Shown here: piece by piece, positions 24,765-36,741 of the stretch
How positions within the stretch are numbered: position 1 is the first letter of the stretch
Layout of the letters: each line of letters starts with the position of its first letter
NCBI GenBank assembly: GCA_030770535.1
Contig: JASVEC010000010.1
Span: 992,001 to 1,056,000, forward strand
DNA from: Batkoa obscura
Lineage: Eukaryota; Entomophthoromycota; Entomophthoromycetes; Entomophthorales; Batkoaceae
Direction: 5' to 3'
DNA length: 64,000 bases
The notes under the pieces: model-generated
Database searches by the model: none
What the model saw: only the letters and a program-made list of their open reading frames with translations
Told to the model about the DNA's origin: nothing
Made by a program: the position numbers and the translations under genes

Positions 24765-24782
24765 TATCTTAAATAGCTAAAT

Positions 24783-27088
24783 TTATTTGTAAAAACTTTC
24801 AAAAATGGGGAGAAATTCTTCTTTCACTGCTTTACGTTTGATTTTAAAGCTAGAATAATATTAGTTTAATATCTATCTTATTATTATTATTATGTAGCTT
24901 ACGTATCATTTAAAAGTCCATTTTCTAGAGTGAATGGAGTAGGGTGAATATGAATATACTTAGGGATTTCAAATCTAAAGTACTTAGTATAAAATAATAG
25001 ACATAAAATAATAAGTACCTAGCAAAACCAGCTTTCTCACAATTACTTTTTATCTCTTCTAGCAATAGATCGTTTAATTTACTATTCTTACATGCAGCTT
25101 CAAAAGTTAAATCTAACTTATCTAACTTATCTAACTTCTGTTGAGCCCATTTCAAATAGTTCTTTCCATCTGGTATAATTAATGCTACGACATAAGAATC
25201 AGTTGGTTGACAATATATAAAAGATTGGAAAATCAAAGGATTGTAGTTTATTGTTTTTTCTATCCTCTCAGGAGCAACATGAAAGCCTAAAAATCGAATC
25301 AATACTCATATTTATAAGTCATAAAAATAACTACCGTCATTCAATTTAAGCATATTGGACTTTCTATCGATAACATATAGTCTTCCTTTTTCATCTATCA
25401 TACCAACATCCCCTGTTAAGAACCAACCATCTTGAGTGAATGCTTCTTTTGTAGTTTTTTCATTTTTGAAATACCCTTTAAATACATTTGGTCCTTTAAC
25501 ACAAATTTCACCACGAGGATATGGTTTATCGCTACTTAAGTATCCTTTGTCTGGTAAATCAATTAATTTGACTTGAACGCTTGAAAATCTTATTAGTAAA
25601 CAAGAATAGAATTTATTATAATTACTTGGTCAAAGGTGTTCCTACACTTCCACAGTTGGTATCATATTGGCCAGTCATTGAAATACCAAGAGCTTCAGTT
25701 GAGCCATAGACTAAAATAATAAGTATCAATATTATGCCACTAGAATTTGATTACCATCTACAACATTAACCGATAATGCTACTCTTAAGATATCTAAAAC
25801 TTCTGGTGAAATAGGAGCTGATCCAACAATTAATAAAGTGACTTTCCCACCTAAAGATTCCCGGAATTTTTCAAAAAGATGATCATATTTGTCTGATTTA
25901 ACACCTTTTCCTGCTTTCATATCAACAATTTTTTGTTGAATAGCTTCTTTTAGTAAAGTTGAATTTGAGTCAGTTGAATTACAGGCTGTCTCTACAGAGC
26001 TATAAATTGACAATAACATCTTAGGTACTGTAGCTAACTTGGTAGGTTGAAGTTTTTGAATGTCATCACCAAAGTTTAACATACTGCCAGAATTAAATCC
26101 AACTCTTCCATGACAAAAAATAGTACTTATTGTATTTGCCCTTTCATAAGTATGTGCTAAAGGCATATAAGAATAACTAGTAGCTGGATCTAAATCTCTA
26201 TACTCATCAGCTCTAACATAAGGAGATGTCAAATAGTTTGAGTGAGTGGACATTACTCCTTTAGGCAATCCAGTTGTACCTGAAGTATAAGATATAACAT
26301 AAATAGAATCTGGTTTGGGAGGGTTAGGGGTAACTGTGTTAGCTTTGCCTAAAGATTCCACTTCGTTGAAAAAAGTTAATTTAATATCCTTACTGTCAAC
26401 CCAATTTGTCAAAGTGCTTTTATCATCATTACTAGCAATTTCATCAAAACAAATCAATAACTTAATTTGATGTAAATCAATATTATTTTGTTGTAAAAAT
26501 AGTAAATTCCGCTTATTTAAAATGAGGATCTCAATTTCAGAATGACTCAATATATGCTCTAACCTTTCTTTTCCATAAGTATCATATATTCCAACTGTTG
26601 TATAGCCTCTAAAACATATAGCTAGCTCACTTACTACCCATTCACTACGATTATTTGAGTAAAGCCCTACTGTTTTTATTCCTTTGTTGGAATATAAACT
26701 GTATTTCTTTACCAAATATTCCAACCCACTTGAAACATTATTGACTCTTTCAAGCACCTCTTTATAACTTTGAAAATGATAGTCACCCAGTTTATCACCT
26801 TGCTTTTCTCTAGTTCCAAGGAAATCATTATTTGGTACCTTTTGACATGCTATTTAGTATCATTTTGTTTAGTATTAATGTAGTATACTTATATATAATT
26901 TACTTTCTATAAATAACTCATAAATAGTCTCAGGATAAGATTTATCATTTATTAGTTTATTAGAATCTACATTCATATAAATCCCTATCTGAGAGTTAAT
27001 ATTTGATACAGATAGGGTATTTTCCATTACCAGTTTGACCCGGTTTTTTTGTACCAGGCATTTCATGAGCAAAAACTTTGATTGTCAT
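24783..27088 (-). CDS. Long-chain acyl-CoA synthetase, array copy 3
   Basis: Eight exons (27088-27031, 26984-26904, 26849-25755, 25710-25626, 25579-25335, 25286-25019, 24974-24903, 24849-24783) give 656 residues. Exons 1-3, with introns and proximal upstream DNA, are nearly identical to copy 2 at a constant offset of 3,511 bp. Intron 4 instead matches copy 1 (including the ATTATAATAAATTCTATTC tract), so the gene is a mosaic. The end of exon 3 (LSVNVVDG versus LSAVIIEG) and exon 4 (VYGSTEALGISMTGQYDTNC) carry private changes around the YGSTE loop. All ACSL motifs are kept and the frame is intact. The N-terminus starts MTIKVFAHEMPGTKKPGQT. Confidence 0.92.
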
Positions 27089-27725
27089 TTATAAAATATA
27101 TATCATCAACTCGGTTGACTTCTTTTATACCTTTGAATGTTCTTTATATTTTTACAACTATCCGTCCTCCTTCAAACTTGCATTCCAAACATCCAAATTG
27201 TTCATTAATTAATTTGTTTATTACCATTGAACACATAAATAAAGTAAGGTTTTTATTACTTTAAGCCGACAGCTCTTAAAAGTAGTTGAGTTTATTTTTT
27301 GATAAACATATATGATCTTCAAGTTTTTCCTACCTTTTACTAACCAATTAATATTCAATCTTTCCTCTTTAAGGAATTCTATTTTTGGTATTATAAGTGC
27401 ATTCATCCTTGAGATAATAAAGTCTTACCGGAATGCTTATAGAGGCTTTAAATTGAAGCATTATTTTGTGAAATTTTGATTGTCAATGCTAGAACAAATT
27501 CCAACAAAGTAAAATTTAGTCAAAACAAAATATCATAAAGCGTGGCATTAATTAGCTTTATGTACAAAAATGTCTAAATTGGTTTCATTTTTATCTGATT
27601 TTTAAAGTTTAGGTTATAAATTAACTAATTAATAAATACTATCAAAAAAGGCTAATTTTTTAATTATTTGTATTTTGTAACTTTTAAATTTTTTATAAAT
27701 ATTTTTTTTGGTAAAAGGAACAATA

Positions 27726-27826
27726 TAGGGATGCATTTTCATGTTTAAGAACTTTACTAACAATTTTTCTGCCCAAACAGTGTTCAAAAGGTGGAAAAAG
27801 TAATGAAACCAAAAAAAACCCTCATA
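27726..27826 (+). mobile_element. MITE-A copy 11
   Basis: Start TAGGGATGCATTTTC, then GTTTAAGAACTTTACTAACA, AAAGGTGGAAAAAGTAATG, end ACCCTCATA. Confidence 0.88.
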
Positions 27827-28870
27827 TAATCAATTTACTAAATTTAAGTAAAAATACCTCTGTTGCATAAAATTGAGTAATTTAAGTTATATATTATCAA
27901 TAATAAAAATTATAATATATGAATAAATATATATTTTATAAAATCTTATTGAAAAGTATACCTTATTCAATATCCATAGACCTTTACTTTGATAGCTATT
28001 TGAAATAAATAAATTGAAAAAGTTTATATCTTGTTCAAATGGTGGTGTTATTTTTTTGATATTAAATTATATTACTAATATATTACTAAGTTGAAAATTA
28101 GCTGCATAAGAGTGATTGGCTTTAAAACTAATGTTTTAAAGGAAGTAGGAAATAAAAGCTAATAAATAATATTATTATCAATTATAGCTTTAGCATATTC
28201 TTTTGATAAATATAAATATAAAAGTTTTAGACTCAGTATTGTAAAATCTGATACTTGGTGGTTGGAGTCAAAAGCAGCTTTTGCTTGGTTGGCTAGCTGT
28301 AAGCCAAAAGGCCTTAGTTTATGTGACTAAGATAGAGTTGAATTATGAAGAACAATACGTAATATGCTACAGACTATGCAAGACAAATAGAATAGATAAT
28401 ACTATTGTAAAATCCACGTAAAATATTATTACAAAGATTTAATGGCTTTATTAAAGGTACGACATCAGGTAATAATTTAATTAAAAAGCCTCGAGTTACA
28501 TTGAAGAATATCTTTTATATTTCAACAAGTATGGATATCAAAACAGAGAGATAATCTCCCTTGGAATCACATGACAGAAATTATCATAGCAAACCAAAAT
28601 AAAAGCTTGGGATTGATTGTGCTTGAGCTTGAGAACACAGTAACTTAAACTATTGTTATGCTATAATCAATCATAAAGCTGTCAAAGCGATATTTCACAA
28701 TATAAACAAAAACTAATATAATTATTTTTAAATAATTATTAATAATAAAACATAAATATTATCAAATATTATCAAAAATGTAAAAAATTAAAAATGAGCA
28801 AATTAAAATTATTATATAATATTTACTTGATAAAATCACTTTCTTAAATAAAAGCAAAAAAAAATATATA

Positions 28871-28963
28871 TAGGGCATTTTTTTGACTTTACTTTTTCAT
28901 TATTAATCGCTATCTGAGTAGAAAGATTGTTACTAAAATTCTTGAACGAAATATATTTACATA
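28871..28963 (-). mobile_element. MITE-A copy 12 (diverged)
   Basis: Start TAGGGCATTTTTTTGACTT, core AATCGCTATCTGAGTAGAA, then TTACTAAAATTCTTGAAC; end degraded. Confidence 0.78.
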
Positions 28964-29164
28964 TAACAAACATCTTGACACTATAAAAAATAAAACGATA
29001 GCTAAGTTATTGTTTTTTAGATATATACTAAGCAGTTTTAAAAAAACAGTAAGAAAAACATATTTACATAGTATATGTATCTAGTATATAAAAAAATAAA
29101 ATAAAAAAATAAAGCAAAAACAAGAAAGTACTTTAAGAAAAGGTTTGTAATTTTATAAACTTTA

Positions 29165-29267
29165 TATGGGGGTGTTTTTTTGTGTTTAAGAATTTTACTA
29201 ACAACTTTCTACTCAAATAGTGCTTAAAAAATGGAAAAATAATCAAATCAAAAAAAACATCCCCATA
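29165..29267 (+). mobile_element. MITE-A copy 13
   Basis: Start TATGGGGGTGTTTTTTTGTG, then TTTAAGAATTTTACTAACAA, end ACATCCCCATA. Both TIRs are near perfect. Confidence 0.94.
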
Positions 29268-29271
29268 TTAA

Positions 29272-29368
29272 TACTTGAGGGTTTTTGTTCAAGAATTTTA
29301 GTAACAATCTTTCCACTCAAATAGCGATTAAAAATGAAAAAGTAATAAAGCTAGAAAAACATCCTCAT
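29272..29368 (+). mobile_element. MITE-A copy 14
   Basis: Lies directly after copy 13 in the same orientation. Start TGAGGGTTTTTG, core CACTCAAATAGCG, end ACATCCTCA. Confidence 0.85.
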
Positions 29369-29778
29369 TTTGTATTTAAAAAATAATAAGTAACCAAAGT
29401 TTATTTCAATTATTTATTTAAAATATTAGATTATAATTTAGCATGTAGAGGAAATTATTTAGTTAATTTGTATTTAAAAAACTTTTATTTAAGAAGTTTA
29501 TAAAAATTAATACATAAGCAGATATAATAAACTATTTCGAATAATATAATTTTTTTTGTTAAATATTATAAATAATAATTAATAAAAAATTTAAATATCT
29601 TTTGTAATATAAAAATAGTTTTAAAGCATTAAGTAAAATAAAAAATATTAATTAATTTAATTATTAATAACAAGAAAACAGGCATAATTTTTAAGGAATA
29701 TAAAAAAATAATAGGAATATAAGTTGTTAAAAAGCATTTGAATTTTATTAAACATAATAAACTACATTATGATTCAGT

Positions 29779-29886
29779 ATTTGGGAATATTTTTTCTGGC
29801 TTCATTGCTTTTTCCATCCTTTAAGCACTATTTGAGTGGAAATTTTATTAGTAAAATTCTTGAACCTAAAAATACATCCCCCCATT
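29779..29886 (-). mobile_element. MITE-A copy 15
   Basis: Start TTGGGAATATTTTTTCTGGC, core AAGCACTATTTGAGTGG, end ACATCCCCCCA. Confidence 0.88.
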
Positions 29887-30094
29887 TGGTAAATGAATAA
29901 AAAGTGATATGGTTTTAATTAAAGTTATAGAGTTTGTGAAGAATAAAAAAACTGAAAGATCAACTCTAACTTATTTTGTAAAAATAAGAGAAAAGTTCAA
30001 AGTTTTAATATTTACTAAGCAAGTAAATAATTTATTAAATATTAATGTTATTCAAGTTATTAATAATTAAGTTAATAAATAACTAGAAAGCAAA

Positions 30095-30192
30095 TATGAG
30101 TGCTTTTTTGACTTCATTACTTTTTTGATTTTTAATCGTTATTTTACTGGAAAGATGATAGTAAAATTCTTAAGCAAAAAAATACATCTCTA
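30095..30192 (-). mobile_element. MITE-A copy 16 (diverged)
   Basis: Start TATGAGTGCTTTTTTGAC, then AGTAAAATTCTTAAGC, end ACATCTCTA. Confidence 0.8.
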
Positions 30193-30456
30193 AATAAATA
30201 ATAAATAGAAACTGTTATTATATTATTTATATTATATAAAGGCAATTAATTATAGGTTTAGGACTAATTATACCTCTTGTGCAGCTATCTATTAACTTAG
30301 TAATACATTAATAATATAATTATAGCATTAAATTTATTTATTTGATAGCAAATCTGCAATTAACTATAAGCAGTCAATAATAAATATTTCCAAAGTTTTT
30401 AAAAATAAAATATTTAAAAATTGGATAAAAAAATGAAATCAATTTAAACATCTTTA

Positions 30457-30562
30457 TATGGGGGTGTTTTTTTTGGTTTCATCACTTTTTCCATTTTTCA
30501 AACGCTATTTGAGTAGAATAATTACTGATAAAAACTCTTAGACAAAAAAACACATCCCCATA
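30457..30562 (-). mobile_element. MITE-A copy 17
   Basis: Start TATGGGGGTGTTTTTTTTGG, core AACGCTATTTGAGTAG, end ACATCCCCATA. Confidence 0.93.
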
Positions 30563-31831
30563 TATTAAAAGTAAGTAATTCAATTAATATGAAAGCTTTA
30601 GATATGTTATATATAATGTATATAATTAATTTCAAAAATTTTTAACTTATACTTTTCCTAAACTTTCCATTCTGCAAACTTACCTCCATTTATATTACTA
30701 TTTAATCATACATAAATGCAGATAACAATAAATTATTTGATCTTCATTAAAAAAGTTCTAGAATTATTTTCAACAGAATTTATCTGAGGAGATATTGATT
30801 TTGTTCTTTTATAAAAATCCATTTTATCATATCAATCAATATTAAATAATAACAGTATAAATATGGGTAATTACTAATAACTCTATATAATTTATTATAG
30901 AATAAACACATCAAACCATTGTTATATCAACAATTATTTAACATTTGTCATTCTTAACAAATAATTATTTTATCTTGCCATATTTTATAAATCAATAATT
31001 CTTATATAATCTAACTCGTATCATTTTTTTATAAGGTAAAAAGGCTTTTAAGCTGATTTATCGGAAAATTAAATGATTTCTAAATTTCTTACACAAAAAA
31101 TAAGCTTAAACTCAGAACCAGTTAAATTAGAAATCATCTATTTTTAGTAAATTTAATTCAGAACATCTCCTTGGCCAGCAAGACTTATTTGAATCCCTTG
31201 GTTATTTCGCAAGATAACTGATATTGTACCAAAAGATATTCAAGTCACTTATAATTCATAGACAGGAAGATCATTGTTTGATACCTGAGATGCCAAATTA
31301 AACACTAATATTTTTTAAAACTATATTAATATATTAGTTCATCTTAAACAAACTTAATTAATTAATGAGGAAAATAGTTGACTTTTTATAAATATGATGG
31401 TATGAGTTGCACTATCAACTATCTTAATTAAATAATTAAAGTAAAGTTTACTGCCATCTTTATGACTTTTGAACGTCATTATCGTCCCTAATCTTATTTA
31501 GTAACTTGGTATTAAGGAGATAATTTTCTCTTTAGTTCATTTAGGTCCAAAAAAATTATCCCGCTCCACTTTATGTGATTGAAATTTTAGAATCATTAAG
31601 ATTTAAGTATGATTTCATTGGCTAAGATAAAACCCCAGCGTTTATTAATTAGTTATTCTAGTTATAGGAACCAATAATCGAAGTTGATGCTTTTTAAGAC
31701 TACTAAATTTAGTAATCATAATATTAATAAAAAAAAGCATTGGTTGAGGTAATATATAAAGGAGATTAAATTCAACTAGAACTCGAACAAAAATCTCATT
31801 ATTTAATAATTAATCCAATATTTTTTTACAA

Positions 31832-32563
31832 ATGTTAACTTCAAGACCATTAGATCATACTGAAGACGCCATAAAGTACGGGCGAACTAGATCCTTATCT
31901 ATCAATAGACCAACCAGTATCCAGCCTTCATTTTTAATTAAACCTAGCTTTTTACCCGCTTGTAAAAAAGTAACTGAAGATTCTTGGTTGCAATTGGATT
32001 TTTATAATGAAGCTTTATTTGGTTGTAATTGGAAAATTAAAGACAAATCCAAGAATACATTACTTAAATTTAAGTTTGAAACTATAGAATCCGCTTTATT
32101 AAGTACAAAGGATAAGAGTGAGATCTTGGCGAAGATCAGCAACAAAAGGATCAATTCTCAAAAATTCTATATTTCTCTTGTAAATAATAACAAACTACAA
32201 TTACCCAACCATAGTCGTAGCAAGAGTATAGGTTATTTTTCAAATCAATCTGAGGCAAATTCCAATATTTTAACCTTCACAAATCCTTACCAAACAGATT
32301 ATCATTTAAAGATAGCAGATAGAGAGTACTCTTGGCAACCATTATTGGTTAATTCCGACTGGGTTTTAGTACCTGTATGTAAGAATGCGGAAGATAAAAA
32401 AGATTCACCTATGCCATTAGCTAGATTTAAAAGAAAGGTACTAAATCCTTGTTTTGGAACATTAAATTTGCATTGTTCTTTTTCAACAGATGATATTCAT
32501 GTTATCTTATTAAGCTTAGCTTATATCTTTTACCGTCATTTAAAAAAACCTTATGATAATTAA
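31832..32563 (+). CDS. Hypothetical protein, possibly tubby/scramblase-like fold
   Basis: A single open frame of 243 codons without introns. The first 40 residues are basic and low-complexity (RTRSLSINRPTSIQPS). A globular part follows with SWLQLDFYNEALFGCNWKI, later FTNPYQTDYHLKIADREYSW, a WVLVPVCKN strand, then LARFKRKVLNPCFGTLNL, and finally a hydrophobic helix DDIHVILLSLAYIFYRHL. This order of W-containing strands, a central A-R-F strand and a last hydrophobic helix recalls the tubby C-terminal/LURP-one/scramblase-like proteins common in fungi. That is inference and no diagnostic motif proves it. It stands alone between a MITE-rich desert and the UPF0658-like gene. Confidence 0.6.
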   Translation: MLTSRPLDHTEDAIKYGRTRSLSINRPTSIQPSFLIKPSFLPACKKVTEDSWLQLDFYNEALFGCNWKIKDKSKNTLLKFKFETIESALLSTKDKSEILAKISNKRINSQKFYISLVNNNKLQLPNHSRSKSIGYFSNQSEANSNILTFTNPYQTDYHLKIADREYSWQPLLVNSDWVLVPVCKNAEDKKDSPMPLARFKRKVLNPCFGTLNLHCSFSTDDIHVILLSLAYIFYRHLKKPYDN

Positions 32564-33888
32564 GCATTGTTCTTGTTATCATTTTTATTCTCTGTGTTTT
32601 CTATAGTTACTTAATATTAAAAGTTAGTTGATTTTATCTTTTTGTATTTTTGATTTTACCATGATGTGATTTTTTATTTTTTATTTTTAACACTACTTGA
32701 TAATGACTACCAAGAAATAATGACCATATTTTTTAACTACAAGAGCTTCGTACAAATATGCTCACCAAACCATCATCATGGCAAAATCAAATTGATGAAT
32801 ATCTTAAAATGCACTTAAATTAAGCTGCAACTTTAATTATTTTTGCAATATTTAATTTTACCGTTATAAAAAATATGCCCACTTTACAATTTCTTCAGTT
32901 CTTTACAGTTTGCCCATTTACCCATTTCTTATTTTTATTTAAAAACGCAATAAATTTTGCCCATTTTCTCAATTTGCCATTTTCCCAAAAATTTACTCTT
33001 GAACAATATGCCCATTTTCTAAAAAAGCCACTTGCTTAATATCCAAATTTTATTACTTCTCAAAGTGTCTACATAAACTCTTGCCCACCTTTCCCGCTTT
33101 TTATTTATAACTTACCCTCCTTTTTAGTTACCAAAAAAATGGCCGTTCATCCATTCTTTTTAATCCAAATTCATGCTATTCAAACCACAATAATATAGCT
33201 ACCGCAACTCTAATGTGATCTAACCTGTGGTAAGTTTTAGAGTTATTTATTTATTCTCTTAAGCTAAAATTTTTAGATTTTGACCTAATTTTATCTTTTA
33301 AATAAACAGTTAACTAAGTCACAATAAAGTTACAGCATCTGTAATTAGAGATTTTATAAAAAACGAATTGAGGCAAATGATTAAGGATTAAGGTGTAAAA
33401 TAATAGAGAAAATTGATAGGATTTTATATTGATCTGATTCATTTTTTGTCAGATAGAGGAAATGAGGGATAATGAAGCTCAGAAAAGAGTTTATATTGTC
33501 CGAATTTCTGGTAGTATATAAAATAATACACTATAGCACTATGTTGTAAAAGTAATCTATTGTAATAATAAAGAAACAGGAATCGAAAATTGAGTAATTA
33601 TAATATCATAATTATTGCTCAGATTAATTTAAATCATTTTTGTTATAAATAAATTGGTACAAGTATATTTAGTTTTATCCCCAAATAAGCTTAATAAATC
33701 TCAGTTAGTAATAAAAATAGCCATTAATGAAGAATTACTCTAATTTGATTGGGGCTTTGAATTAACATTTATAAAAGAACGTTTACCGTTTATTTATTAA
33801 TTTTAATTTTTTTTAGTAAACAACTTTTTTAATTCTTTTCTCTTAATTTTATCTTTCTAAATAATCTAAAAAAAATTTTGATAAAAAG
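32564..33888. other. Spacer with a clustered TGCCCA motif
   Basis: No gene is supported. Between 32,876 and 33,095 the motif TGCCCAYTTT or a close variant occurs six times (starting about 32,876, 32,911, 32,958, 32,975, 33,009 and 33,082). The rest is AT-rich and includes the promoter of the next gene. Confidence 0.55.
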
Positions 33889-35178
33889 ATGAATCTATTT
33901 AAAAATAATCCATGGGTAAATCAAAACACAATAAATATACTCAATCATTAATCAACTAACATTAATTTCGACTTATTAGAAAAAATCGTATAATCAATAT
34001 ATATTTATCTTAGTATCAATTACTCAAGCCATTATTGTTATTGCTTTAGAAGGTGTTTTATATGGAATGATAGTGAATAATAGCTCGATTCAAGAACAAA
34101 AGAATCCGGTAGGGGCTAGGAGTACTGCTGATTTCAATAAGGCAGATGGAACTGTTAGGTCTGTTCAAATTTATATGATATTGTTTATGCTTTCACAAGT
34201 ATTCCAAGTGATCTTCATTATTGAATCGGTAAAGTTTAAATTGCTAATTTTGTTAAAATTATGAGATCTTAACTCATTATACTGTTATTTAGGTTTACTT
34301 TAAAAATATACTACAAATATTTGCTATCTTAGTATTCAATCTGATGACCATGATTTATGCAATATTCCAATATACTCAGGTGCAAAGTATAATCATCCAA
34401 GACAAAATTAGACTTATTGTTGGTTTGTTGGCTGGATTTATAGCTTTAGGTCAATTACTTTTATTCTTTTTCGGTTATAAATTATATCAAGAATTTGGTT
34501 GGTATATTTACAAAGTACTTGGCGCGGATATTGGTATGAGAAGTAAGTATACGTTATCAAAAACTTCAAATTAATATATTGATGTTTATATTTACTTAGG
34601 AATGCTTATATATTATTATACTTTCTTAATGGCTTTAAAATTCTCCATCTTTTTTGCTATTGGATTTTTGACTCAATTTTTAGTGTTTTCTTTATACGAT
34701 AGTACAACTGAATTAGCCACCACAGTAGCAGCATTTCCAATTGCCTTAGTGATTATTTACCTTGGTGTTATTGGCGTACAAAGAGAAAATAAATATTTGT
34801 TGGGATTTACTTTAGGAGGATTTGTTTTAGTGATGGCTTATTTTGCTTACAAAATAGTAAGGTTCTGGACAAGGGATCTATACAATGAGTATAAATATTT
34901 TTTAACTTGGTTTGGTAAGAGAGGTTATAAAGGATATTTGGGATTATAATATTAATATATTTATTTTTAGCTGTGTTGGCCTTGTTGGATATCGTTGGTA
35001 GCTTTATATTTGGAACACTTTGCTTTAGAAACTTTGATAAGGGATTAAAGAATTATAGTAAGTATCAATTAGGAGTATAACCATAATGACAATGATTAAT
35101 CCTTTTTTAGTTCATGACAAAGGATTAAAGCCTACAGAAACTAAAGAAGAAGGGGTTATTGATTTAGCGGATGATTAA
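33889..35178 (+). CDS. Multi-pass membrane protein, UPF0658 Golgi-type
   Basis: Six exons (33889-33915, 33980-34228, 34293-34542, 34600-34914, 34971-35057, 35111-35178) join to 331 residues with about seven hydrophobic helices. Examples are YIFILVSITQAIIVIALEG, IYMILFMLSQVFQVIFII, LIVGLLAGFIALGQLLLFFF and IALVIIYLGVIGV. The first exon encodes only MNLFKNNPW. The extended QAIIVIALEG helix and the GWYIYKVLGAD(I)GMR loop between helices resemble the fungal UPF0658 Golgi apparatus membrane proteins of S. pombe; this is from memory and needs a profile search. The cytosolic tail is short and acidic. Function in the family is unknown. All six exons close in phase, so the gene looks intact. Confidence 0.72.
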
Positions 35179-35332
35179 TTGATCAAGTGTTACTATGATA
35201 GTGTGAGAATATAAAATATTAGTTAATTATTTATTCCGGTTTTAATTTATCAATCCAAAGCAGCATTTTTCTTTATAATCTTAGTCGTCTATCTTAAAAT
35301 AAAACATTGATTTTTTGTATAAACAAACTATA

Positions 35333-35436
35333 ATTTGAGGATGTTTTTTCTGGCTTCATTATTTTTTCCATCTTTCAAACACTATTTGAGCAGAAAGATT
35401 GTTAGTAAAATTCTTAAACAAAAAAATATACCTCTA
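35333..35436 (-). mobile_element. MITE-A copy 18
   Basis: Start TTGAGGATGTTTTTTCTGGC, core AACACTATTTGAGCAG, end TATACCTCTA. It lies about 155 bp past the UPF0658-like stop. Confidence 0.88.
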
Positions 35437-36640
35437 TTTAGTAAATACTTGAAACAAGTTGTGGTTATTTTATAAGTGATAGTAGTTCTTCAATATAAGT
35501 TTTTGATATTTTTTATCCTTGCCTTGAAAAGATAACGTGTTGGTATTTGTATTGTTTTGGAATACTCATTTTATGAAAGCATTAACTAAAATAAAACGAG
35601 ATAACCCAAGCTCAGAGTTCAATTATTTACAGTATTATTTTAAAAATTCTATTTTATCTCTTAAAACGCTGTCTCGAAAAATTCAACCTTTATAGTAATT
35701 TTACAACAAATTGCTTAATCCATCTCTTTATAAAGCCTAGGCCAATATTCAATCATCACTATATAGCGTAAACTTAATTTTCTATATACTACTTAGTTCA
35801 CTGTGTTCACCAAAGATTCCCGAAACTTTTACTTCTTTAGCTATGAAGCTAATGCTGATATATAAACCTTTTGCTCTTATTATACCTATAAGTAGGTAAG
35901 TTAGAATGATATAGTGTCAGTAGTATTAGAGATGTAATTATCACATGAAATTTTTTAGAATATAAGGATATTACTTATTTATAAAGTACAGAATTATTTT
36001 AGTTCAAGAGTTGTGAGAATAGCCATTTTCTATATAATTACAAAGTTTGATTGGTTTTTTAATGGTATTATTAGGAGTATTATACTATCGGCATTACCAA
36101 TTATAAATGTGATAATTCGCCAGAGAGTAACCAAATCATTAGAATATTGTTAGTGATACTGTAATTAAACAAACTGATTGACAGATTGTTTATTAAGGAT
36201 CCCATTTTTTGATAGAATTTTATGGCTATGGTAGGTAGTGTTTATCTATTAAATTGTTTAAAATGCTCCAGTACAAATTCACGCGCATAAAAAATGTTCA
36301 GTTTTTGGTTGTAGCAGTAAACTTTTCTTAACTGGAAAAAATAAAGAATTTTACTATAAATTCCCTAGTAATGTTGAAACTAATAATCAATAGTCTATGT
36401 ATGAATTTATGTTAAGGTATTTCAAACAGCCTATTACTAACTTTAATAACTAACTGGAATCCGAAAGAGCCTTTTAACTGCCAACGTGTAGCAAACATCT
36501 TAATTAAACTATAGGATAGTAATTAACAAACATTATGAAAGGATTCAATTATCAACTAGATTCTTCTATGTTACTAGTTTATAAGCAAAAACTATCAATG
36601 GTTAGTTGTAGTTCTATTTTTTATATTTAAAAGTGAGAAT

Positions 36641-36741
36641 TATGTGGAGATGTTTTTTCTGGCTTCATTACTTTTCCGTTTTAAGCATTATTTGAGCGGA
36701 AAAATTATTAGTAAAATCCTTACACAAAAATACGTTCCATA
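36641..36741 (-). mobile_element. MITE-A copy 19
   Basis: Start TATGTGGAGATGTTTTTTCT, core AAGCATTATTTGAGCGG, end TACGTTCCATA. Confidence 0.86.

Larger units (their letters stand above)
23578..24782. other. Spacer between ACS copies 2 and 3
   Basis: AT-rich DNA with two MITE-A copies (23.9 and 24.7 kb) and no supported gene. The first 40 or so bases upstream of copy 2 match the same place upstream of copy 3, so the duplicated unit includes the proximal promoter. Confidence 0.6.
27089..31831. other. Long MITE-rich gene-free region
   Basis: About 4.7 kb of very AT-rich DNA holds seven MITE-A copies, two of them nearly abutting at 29.2 kb. No gene can be supported. Short coding-like scraps appear near 31,150-31,290 (for example LGQQDLFESLGYFAR) and near 28,230-28,400, too degraded to name. 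Between 28,700 and 29,750 the sequence is almost pure A/T. Confidence 0.6.

Noticed and set aside
27221-27406. Short frames flanking the ACS array
   Set aside because: No motif, no conservation between the array spacers, length expected by chance.
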